Assembly: GCF_032362555.1 (NCBI RefSeq)
Contig: NC_083532.1
Span: 1,687,001 to 1,751,000, forward strand
Direction of reading: 5' to 3'
Source: Amyelois transitella
Taxonomy: Eukaryota > Arthropoda > Insecta > Lepidoptera > Pyralidae
Length of the DNA: 64,000 nucleotides
Both the position numbers and the translations under genes were made by a program. Below the pieces are notes generated by a model. The model saw only the letters and a program-made list of their open reading frames with translations. It was not told the DNA's origin and did no database searches. Below, piece after piece: positions 56,020 to 64,000 of this stretch; within the stretch, counting starts at the first letter, position 1; each line of letters starts with the position of its first letter.

Positions 56020-56581
56020 TACATACATACATATGATCACGTCTATATCCCTAGCGGGGTAGCCAGAGCCACCAGTCTTGAAAAGACTGATTACGGCAGA
56101 CTAGATTACGGCAGTGTAGTATGGCGCCCCCATTTCGCGACTCATGCATTGCGGATTGAACGGGTACAAAGAAGGTTTACACGTCATCTGGCGTTCACAT
56201 CTAGCAATGCAACAAAAGAGGATCCATACGACAATCGTTTGGCAAAATTTAATCTTACTACCCTTGATAAGCGCAGAGATATCCTTGATCTGTTGTTTCT
56301 TTATAAAGTTATTAATAATTATATAAAATGCCCCCAAATATTAAGTAAATTGAATTTTAGAGTACCACGACGACCACCTCGTAGACCAATTCAATCTTTT
56401 GTACCCCCCTTCCGCAGAACAAAGTTAGGAAGAAACTCAACTATACCCAGAATTTGCAGACTATACAACGGGATCAGTGGATTAGCAGATATTCACAATT
56501 TATCTTTAAAAAAATTCTGCACTTCAATTTTGAGTTGCTTGAGTACCTAATTAACGTATGTAAAAGTACCTAGTTATGTTG

Positions 56582-56616
<35 letters not shown>

Positions 56617-56789
56617 AATATTATTTTCTTCTTCATTTCTCATATCTTGTAATACTACCTACACACACATTAAAAATATGGATTGTTACCCATTGCATGC
56701 TGGGTTTACCTTTAATTGGTCGATCAATTAGAACTAATTCTTTTATACATGTATCATCTTTGTATAATATGTTGTTTCGATTGTTGGTG

Positions 56790-56840
<51 letters not shown>

Positions 56841-57040
56841 CTGATAGGCCACGCTCAGCTGTTTGGCTTAGTGATAGAATTGAGATTCAAATAGTGACAG
56901 GTTGCTAGCCCATCGCCTAAAAGAGGAATCCCAAGTTTATAAGCCTATCCCTTAATCGCCTTTTACGATATCCGTGGGAAAGAAATGGAGTGGTCCTATT
57001 CTTTTTTGTATTGGTGCCGGCCGGGAACCACACGGCACAT
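56020..57040 (-). mobile_element. SINE-A split by a LINE
   Basis: 56020-56091 is the 3' part and 56836-57040 the 5' part of one SINE-A copy. The insertion between them is the poly(A) LINE. Confidence 0.8.
56092..56838 (+). mobile_element. 5'-truncated poly(A) LINE inserted in a SINE-A
   Basis: The frame to the TAA at 56548 codes the C-terminus of a Jockey-type reverse transcriptase ORF (LDYGSVVW, IERVQRRFTRHLAF, LLFLYKVINN, ICRLYNG). It ends in a run of about 45 A (56794-56838). The SINE sequence AAAGACTGAT is present on both sides, marking the target-site duplication. Confidence 0.85.
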
Positions 57041-57189
57041 TTAAGTACATACATATTGATCTTATTAATATCTTTTTTTATACTAACAAGTCTGAAGGAC
57101 CACGTTTGGGTAATGTATTGATGGATGTGTCGGTAACTTAATTATAGAAGTTAAAGATGAATAGTGTCGCGTACTATTTTTTATAGATC

Positions 57190-57480
57190 TATTAAAAACC
57201 CGTGTGGTTCCCGGCACTTAAACAAAAAAGAATAAGACCATGTCATATGTATCTATGTATTAAAACAAATATAAAACAATAAACATGCAGATTTTGTTGT
57301 CTATCAAATGGATAATTCTCAACTTGAATAAGCATTTATTTTTTATTTGAAGCCTTGTATTAAAATATAGGTATTTTATTAATATTTAAGTTTTTCACTA
57401 GCGGGTAAACGTGGCTCAACCTTGCCTAGTGACTCTGTCTACCCCGTGACGGATATAGACGTGACATGCATGTATTACAA
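57190..57480 (+). mobile_element. SINE-A remnants (5' and 3' ends, about 130 bp apart)
   Basis: CCGTGTGGTTCCCGGCACTT (57198) and GACTCTGTCTACCCCGTGAC (57430) are separated by unrelated AT-rich DNA. Confidence 0.55.
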
Positions 57481-57606
57481 AGCCGTTGCACACAAAAATA
57501 CCACTAGTTAGAAATAACTAAATCTATTATTAAAACTGTCATTAATTACTTATACTCGGTCGAGTTAAGTTGACCAGTCTACCTTGACGGGTCTTGGAAC
57601 TGGACA

Positions 57607-57837
57607 TTTCTATAACACTATTTATGCTAAACTATCTCAAGTGTACATACATATAGCATACTTAATTTATGAATGTGAATGATGAATATTGCTATACCAC
57701 TATTTATGCAAAACTTTCTCAAGTTTACAATAGCATACTTAATTTATGAATGTAAATGATGGACATTGCTATAACACTATTTATGCAAATCTATCTCAAG
57801 TGTACTTATAGCATACTTAATTTATGAATGTGAATGA
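57607..57837. repeat. Three-copy tandem repeat, ~80-bp period
   Basis: CTATAACACTATTTATGC and AGCATACTTAATTTATGAAT recur three times with small differences. Confidence 0.85.
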
Positions 57838-57904
57838 AACGACGAAAGTATGCGGGGATAGGGAAGAGGTTACAAACTTTCGCATAATTATAATATTAGT
57901 TGGA

Positions 57905-58165
57905 ATGCCGTGTGGTTCCCGGCACCAATGGAAAAAAGAATAGGACAACTCCATCTCTTTCGCATGGATGTCGTAAAAGGCGACTAAGGGATAGGCTAAA
58001 CTTGGGATTCTTCTTTTAGGCGATGGGCTAGCAACCTGTCACTATTTGAATCTCAGTTCTCTCTTAAAGCCAAATAGCTGAACGTGGCCTATCAGTCTTT
58101 TCAAGACTGTTGGCTCTGTCTACCCCGCAAGGGATGTAGACGTGATTATATGTATGTATGTATGT
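57905..58165 (+). mobile_element. SINE-A, full length
   Basis: Complete, with a (TATG)n tail. Confidence 0.85.
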
Positions 58166-58339
58166 GTAAATATGTATTCTCGAGTATTATCAAATTGACA
58201 TTTCTATTTTCTTGTCCGTTATTCGACCTCTATTATCAGCGACTTATCAGTACAGTACCTAAGTAGTCTATTACGCGAATAATTTATATCTTTAAGTTAT
58301 TTGCTTATTGCGTTCTGATAACTATTATACAATTTTTGA

Positions 58340-59235
58340 TGCTCTTACGTTGAGGGAAAACATCGCGAGGAAACCTGCACATTCAGGCAACTGGATGCGT
58401 AACCATGACAAATTCAATACGTGTTAGGTTCACCTGCAAAGGTTGCGGAGGTCAGATGGGAGTCCCTTCGTGTAAAAACCTGACTCACCCAATCCAGGAT
58501 CAATGGTCAAAGGCATACCCCGGGCTAGCGTTGCCAAGCGTCCGGATAAAGCCGGACATATTTAGGCTTTTTCAAATTCAAAATTTTTATTCATTATTAT
58601 AGGATACTTCATATCGCTTAATAATTGTCAAAACGTATGGTTTAACAACATTGGTTGACGTCAAATAAATTACTTAAAACTAAGTTTACTGCCGCTTCCA
58701 AGGCGTCAGTGCAGAAGAAGCGGTAACAAACTGCACTGCAGCATTTTCTACAACAACGTCAACTTCACAATATCAATTAAACTTAAAGAATAGAATGTGG
58801 ACGAGAGAATACACTTTTTGATCGCATGTCCGGCCAAAATAAACGGTGTCCGTCTTCTCCAGCTTTTGTTAAGATTTTAACATTTCACAAACGAGCGCAG
58901 GCGATGAGAGTCGACTACCGAGGCAATGTAATTTTTATTATTTACTTTAAAATATTAATTTTGTATGCCCAATGGCGGGACATAGTATACATTTTCACAA
59001 TAAAATGTCAACCTGTGATAACCAATGTTCACAAAATAAACGATTTGATTTGATAAAAAGCCGGACACCATTATATTATATATGGTGTCCGGCTTTTTTA
59101 GTCGAATGTCCGGCCAAACTGGCTGGTCTGTCCGGTTATTAGGTTTGGCGACTTGGCAACTCTACCCCGGACTCCTCTCCAGAATGGTGAGGATGCAACC
59201 GGAACTAAAGCCAGGAGGACGAAGACAACTATTAT
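58340..59235 (+). repeat. Older repeat (family F) interrupted by the hAT element
   Basis: GAGGAAACCTGCACATTCAG and CCTGACTCACCCAATCCAGG before the insertion continue as CTCCTCTCCAGAATGGTGAG after it. Another copy lies at 6670-6800. Confidence 0.7.
58526..59164. mobile_element. hAT-type non-autonomous element, 639 bp
   Basis: Ends are TAGCGTTGCCAAG and CTTGGCAACTCTA, 13-bp inverted repeats with one mismatch. They are flanked by 8-bp duplications CCCCGGGC / CCCCGGAC. Eight-bp duplications with TAG-type ends fit hAT. It carries AAAGCCGGACACCAT as a hairpin (59057-59100) and a family E fragment (58600-58800). The host sequence is itself a repeat (58350-58525 and 59165-59235). Confidence 0.8.
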
Positions 59236-59254
59236 ACAATTTTATACGTATTGT

Positions 59255-59352
59255 TAGACATGGAAGGAAGTATGCAGAGATCGTGGCAAGTGGAAAGAGG
59301 TAGTCTCTGCCTACCCCTCCGGGAAAGAGGCGTGATTTTATGTATGTATGTA
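59255..59352 (+). mobile_element. RTE-like LINE 3' end
   Basis: Short copy with GGTAGTCTCTGCCTACCCCT and a TATGTATGTATG tail. Confidence 0.65.
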
Positions 59353-59449
59353 TTGATAGACATCACGATCATTTGTATATTGCCAAATTTGCATATAACC
59401 TAATTATGTTTAGTAAAGATAAACAAGAATTTTACATGGAACTCGTTAA

Positions 59450-60135
59450 ACCTATCCTTTAGTCGCCCTCTACGACCTCAATGGGAAGGAGATGGAGTAG
59501 TCCTCTATTCTTTTTTTTTATTGGTGCCGGGAACCACACGGCAAGAAGAAGAAGAATACTTATGAGCTATTATTATGTCATAGCTATTTCAAGAAAGTAT
59601 GGTGCCATTCATTTAAATTTCAAATTTCATTGTTTGAAACTATATGACTCACGTAATATAACATCGCATGTAAATAAACGTTATTGGCATGAAGACATAC
59701 AAAAGGCCGTAAACATAGAACACGAATATACATACATACATATAATCACGTCTACATCCCTTGCGGGGTAGGCCAACAGGTAGAGCCAACAGTCTTGAAA
59801 AGACAGACAGGCCACGTTCAGCTATTTGGCTTAAAATTTAGATTCAAATAGTGACAGGATGCTAGCCTAATGCCTAAAAGTAAATATAATTCACGTTTGA
59901 CTTAATTTCAATTCTATCGAGATTCATATAGTTACAAGTTGCTAACAAATGTAATAACAGTAACATGACTCATTCATTCATTCAAATCATTCATTCCTTC
60001 AAAGCCCGTCGGCTAAAAGAAGAATTCCAAGTTTATAAGCCTATCCCTTATTCACTTCTTAAGACATCCATGAGAAAGAGACGGGTGAGTGATCCTATTA
60101 TTTTTTCTATTGGTGCCGGGAACCACACGGCACTG
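59450..60135 (-). mobile_element. Three SINE-A fragments
   Basis: A 5' part (59450-59543), a 3' part (59733-59885) and a diverged copy (59930-60135), all reversed. Confidence 0.7.
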
Positions 60136-60519
60136 TGTTACATTTTACGCAACTATATACCTACCTGCCACACAGATTGCAACATTTTTTTTGCAATTTT
60201 CAGACGGACATTGTATCATATTATTATTGCATTATAAAAAAAAAGTGTAGGTTTGTATAGTTTTATAGACGATATTTTGCAAGGTAAGTAGCCGTGTGGA
60301 GCCAAGGTTAACTTAACATCTCCGTGTGGTTTGGTAAATAATTATTGTAAACCTGCCTCCGTAGAAAGGCACGCGCGATGCTGTTTTTATCGCGCGACAA
60401 TCTATCGCTGTTCCGCTTCACGTCGCAATAAAGAAACCGGCCAAGAGCGTGTCGGACTCTCGCACGAAGGGTTCCGTGCCATCATCGCGTTTCGTAAGTA
60501 GTAGAACATACATACATAC

Positions 60520-60785
60520 ATCTATACTAATATTATAAAACTGAAGAGTTTGTTTGTTTGTTTGAATGCGCTAATCTCAGTAACTACTTGTTCAAATTGA
60601 AAAATTCTTTTTGCGTTGAATAGACCATTTATCGAGGAAGGTTTTAGGCTATATAACATCACGCTGCAACTTTAAGGTACGAAGAAATAATGGAGAATGT
60701 GAAAAAAAAAAGGGAAAATTATTCATCCTTGAGGGCTTCAATGATGTAACTACTCCACGCGGAGGAAGTCGCGGGCACAGCCAGT
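60520..60785 (+). mobile_element. Helitron, full length
   Basis: TCTATACTAATATTATAAAA to GGAAGTCGCGGGCACAGCCAG. Confidence 0.85.
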
Positions 60786-61186
60786 TACGAATATGTTGAG
60801 CAATGGCGGACTTATCGCTAAGCAATCTCTTCCAGCCAACCCTTTGGCACACGCTTCGTTTTTTTATTTCTACTTAGTTCTGGAGTAATAAAATGCGAAA
60901 AATCACGAAACCTTGACAACAGACAACACTTTCTCAGGGGAAAAATGATTGATCCAATTTTATTGATTGGACGAGCGGCGTAGTTATTGCTTTTGACGTC
61001 AGAGGATAGTTATTGAAACAGAATTATTAATGCACTAGATAGTACCTTCCTACCTACTTGTTATCGTATACGTATCGTAATGTATGTATGTATGTTGAAT
61101 GATTACCCCAACCCGCCTATTCAGTTTTGTACCCCGCTAATAACACCCACCCGAACAAGTAGTCATGAGTAATATTATAAACTAAC

Positions 61187-61435
61187 TTCGTCCGTGTGGA
61201 ATAGTTATTTTGGCCATTATTGAAGCCCTCAACGATGTATAAGTTTCCCCTTTTTTTTTTCACGTTTTCCATTATTTGTTCGCTCCGAATAGTTGCAGCG
61301 TGATGTTATCTAGCCTAAAGCCTTCCTCGATAAATGGTCTATTCAACACAAAAAGAATTTTTCTATTCGAACCAGTAGTTCCTGAGATTAGCGCGTTCAA
61401 ACAAACAAACTCTTCAGCTTTATAATATTGGTATA
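61187..61435 (-). mobile_element. Helitron, lacking its 3' tip
   Basis: ACTTCGTCCGTGTGGAATAG to GCTTTATAATATTGGTATAG. Confidence 0.75.
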
Positions 61436-61534
61436 GATGCGAAATTTTGTAAGGTTATGTGAATGAATGTTTGTAACACTTTCACGCCAAATCTACTGGA
61501 CGGATTTAGAAATTAGGTAACACATACATACACC

Positions 61535-61660
61535 AGCTGTGCCCGCGACTTCGTCCGCGTGGAATACAATAATAATTTTTCAATTCGAACCAATAGTTCC
61601 TTAGATAAGCGCGTTCAAACAAACAAACAAACTCTACAGCTTTATAATATTAGTATAGAT
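61535..61660 (-). mobile_element. Helitron with large internal deletion
   Basis: The 3' end (CAGCTGTGCCCGCGACTTCG) joins directly to the last ~80 bp of the other end. Confidence 0.75.
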
Positions 61661-61664
61661 ACAT

Positions 61665-61912
61665 ACACATATACATATAGTCAAGTCGTCATCTGTAGCG
61701 GGGTAAACAGAGCCAACAATCTTGAAAAGACTGATAGGCCACGTTCAGCTGTTTGGCTTAATGATAGAATTGAGATTCAAATAGTGACAGGTTGCTAGCC
61801 CGTCGCTTACAAGAAGAATCTCAAATTCATAAGCCTATCTCTTAGTCGCCTTTTACGACAACCATGGGAACGAGATGGTGTGATCCTATTCTTTGTTTTT
61901 TTATTACCGGTG
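61665..61912 (-). mobile_element. SINE-A, near full length
   Basis: Lacks a recognisable 5' head; the region ends TTATTACCGGTGTAGGAAGT. Confidence 0.75.
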
Positions 61913-62394
61913 TAGGAAGTGTAGTTATTAAAGTTATTTATTCCTACAGAAGATAGAAGGAGAAAAGAGGAGAGAAATAATCAGTTAAAAATATATATAT
62001 TATTCAACGTATAAATTCAGAAAATCTAACAATAAAAATATTTTTTTGACATATCCCACTATTGTCCCACTAACAAAACCATGGCAACCGTTGCTATGGC
62101 GTCTAGCAAGAAGGTTGCCTACAGCCGGGAACCACACGGCACCAAAATGGAAGTAAAATGCTTACAATACGTGTAGGTACCTACGTTGTTATTGTGTCAT
62201 TCGTGTGACCTCATTTTGGTGCTGATATGATGTTGACCAACTTGCAAGCCGTTACTCTCCAATCGCCCGTGGTAGAAAGAGAAAGGTGCTGGTATATAAG
62301 GAAGTCGTAGTTGTATCTTCTATTAATAGCTTCGCGGTTAGGTACAGTCAATACAATCAAATTTTTTGATTGAGTTATCAACATTAAAATATGA

Positions 62395-62660
62395 TTGATA
62401 GCTGTGCCCGCAACTCCGTTCGCGTGGAATAGTTTTTTTGGGCATCATTGAAGCCCTTAAGGGTGAATAATTTTTACGTGTTTTTCACATTTTCCATTTT
62501 TTCTTTGCTCCTTATAGTTGCAGCATGATGTTATATAGCTTAAAGCCTTCCTCGATAAATGGTCTATTCAACACAAAAATATTTTTCAATTCGAACCAGT
62601 AGTTCCTGAAATTAGCTCGTCCAAACAAACAAACTCTTCAGCTTTATAATATTAGTATAT
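62395..62660 (-). mobile_element. Helitron, full length
   Basis: TAGCTGTGCCCGCAACTCCG to TTATAATATTAGTATATA. Confidence 0.8.
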
Positions 62661-62671
62661 ATGTCTTATAA

Positions 62672-62950
62672 TCGAATGGAATAGATTTATTATCAAAATT
62701 GGATACAAGGTATCACTTATTGACGTCACATCACTTAAATCTAATTATAACTACAACCGCCTCCAAAGCGCATGTGTAGAAGAAGCGGCGGAACAAACTA
62801 CACTGCAACATTGTCACCGGACGTCAATTTACAAATATAGATCTCTTAAATCTAAATCGTGGACGAATGCACATTGTTTACATTAAAAAACATGAATGAA
62901 TGTAAGACTTGATTTCAATACGAATATTTCGTCAAATAAATAAAGATAAC
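62672..62950 (-). mobile_element. LINE family E 3' end
   Basis: Longest reversed copy with 29.9 kb; shares CTTAAATCTAATTATAACTA and CATGTGTAGAAGAAGCGGCG. Confidence 0.75.
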
Positions 62951-63117
62951 ACACAAGCATTTAAGAGGCCATTATGTATTATGTCAAGCTTGGGCCACAC
63001 ATGTTTATCATTATTATAATCCTCGGTGCTGTAATAGGCTCTCCTAAATAAATAAATCTACGTACCTAAAGTTAATTATTTGACTAACAAAAGAGAGCTT
63101 TCGGCGCCGCCTCCCGC

Positions 63118-63245
63118 GTACATACATAAAATCACGCCTCTTTCCCGGAGGGGTAGGCAGAGACTACATCTTTCCACTTGCCACGGATCTCTGCATACTT
63201 CCTTCGCTTCATCCACATTCATAACTCTCTTTATGCAAGCTTCTT
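63118..63245 (-). mobile_element. RTE-like LINE 3' end
   Basis: Copy beginning ACATACATAAAATCACGCCT and reaching into the Met-Asn-Val-Asp-Glu codons seen in the other copies. Confidence 0.65.
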
Positions 63246-63559
63246 CCTCCTGGGACAAAGGAAATATCCTTTCTGTTCCTGTGGGAATTTCTTAATGCAG
63301 CCTCAGACCGTATAAATCCGAAAGTAGGTTTATTTGCATGTTATAGCAGGAACCACACAGCACTGCCGGGAACCACATGCAACTAACTGACTAAATGTTG
63401 AAGTATGGCCTGGTAAAATTACAGATAAGGACTCACAGATCAAGAACCTTGGCAGATTTGAATTTGACAACACACAGGCTATGTTGTGGCATTAGGCACA
63501 GGTAGGCAAAGAAAATTGTCAGATATAATAAGTACAACAGGTTTCTTGGAGGCCTGTTT

Positions 63560-64000
63560 ATTGGTTAAACTCTTGAAACGGGCCACCGCCGGAGAGGGGT
63601 GGGGAGGGGGCAGGGGGATGGGGGAGGGGTTAACACCCCCCCTCCCGTGACCCCCCCTTGCCGGAAGCCTATAGTTTTTTTTTTACGAATTTTTAAAAAT
63701 TTTCATATAAAAAGTGTGCTAAAGGTCATTAACCGCCAGATGGGCAAGGGGGGGGAAAGTCAGAAGGGATGAAAGGGGTGAAGGTGAGTTAAACCTAACC
63801 TAACCTATACGTACTGTCTATTATACTTTTTTACTCAGTTTGAACGCTCCGCTCGCTTCGCTCGCTCCGCTTTGGTGGTTTACACCAACCTAACCTAACC
63901 TAACCAAACCGAGTTTGATTTGTGATTAATTTGTTTCTTTTCATCCCCGACCCCCCCGTGCGGAGGGGCTGCGCCCCCCTGCACCCCCTGCTGTCCGTTT
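63560..64000. other. G/C-run-rich right end with short CCTAA tracts
   Basis: Long G and C runs (63595-63660 and 63745-63790) and CCTAACCTAACC tracts (about 63789-63805 and 63886-63905). No coding sequence. CCTAA is the complement of the insect telomere unit TTAGG, but the tracts are only three to four units long. Confidence 0.5.

Noticed and set aside
60360..60500. GC-richer patch considered as the missing first ACBD5 exon
   Set aside because: No frame resembles the start of an acyl-CoA-binding domain; GGCCAAGAGCGTGTCGG looks like a known type of lepidopteran repeat.

Overview
The window is nuclear DNA of a lepidopteran insect, probably noctuid-like. It has small exons with GT-AG introns, dense tRNA-derived SINEs, short non-autonomous Helitrons ending in a GC-rich hairpin plus CTAG, and LINE ends with ATGT-type tails. 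The species cannot be fixed from the sequence alone. No prokaryotic, plasmid or phage gene structure was seen. Most of the longer open frames are transposon remnants or simple repeats.

Four protein genes can be assembled exon by exon with consistent reading phase. (1) KTI12-like Elongator-associated P-loop protein, + strand, 7005-8527, 4 exons, 283 aa. (2) Carnosine N-methyltransferase (CARNMT1, N2227 family), - strand, 19838-12423, 9 exons, 383 aa. (3) A BMP type II receptor of the wishful thinking (wit)/BMPR2 type, + strand, 20720-36270, 12 exons, 1253 aa. (4) An ACBD5-type acyl-CoA-binding, tail-anchored membrane protein, - strand, 53595-44650, 7 exons in the window, with the first coding exon(s) missing. 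KTI12 and CARNMT1 converge. CARNMT1 and wit are head to head, with 881 bp between start codons. wit and ACBD5 converge across about 8 kb of AT-rich DNA. No functional link between the four is implied.

The rest is mobile DNA. About 50 full or partial copies of one SINE (SINE-A here) occur in both orientations. Its 3' end copies the 3' end of an RTE-like LINE that is also present in many truncated copies. There are also a second tRNA-derived SINE, another LINE 3'-end family with a (TCTAT)n tail, a gutted LINE with ORF1 (4.6-6.5 kb), a 5'-truncated poly(A) LINE nested in a SINE-A (56.1-56.8 kb), several Helitrons, a hAT-type non-autonomous element (58.5-59.2 kb) and a 684-bp fold-back element.

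The most unusual pattern is that three of the four genes carry a tandem array built from the 3' end of one of their own exons. In wit, the end of a kinase exon plus its splice donor is repeated eight times in the next intron. In ACBD5, the end of an exon plus its donor is repeated eight times in the next intron in a 126-bp unit. In CARNMT1, the end of the last exon plus 3' UTR is repeated in degenerate form. Other points of interest are a SINE whose 14-bp target duplication copied the acceptor of wit exon 10, a fold-back element that ends within about 10 bp of the CARNMT1 terminal acceptor, and a wit N-terminal extension with three basic KRS-type repeats.
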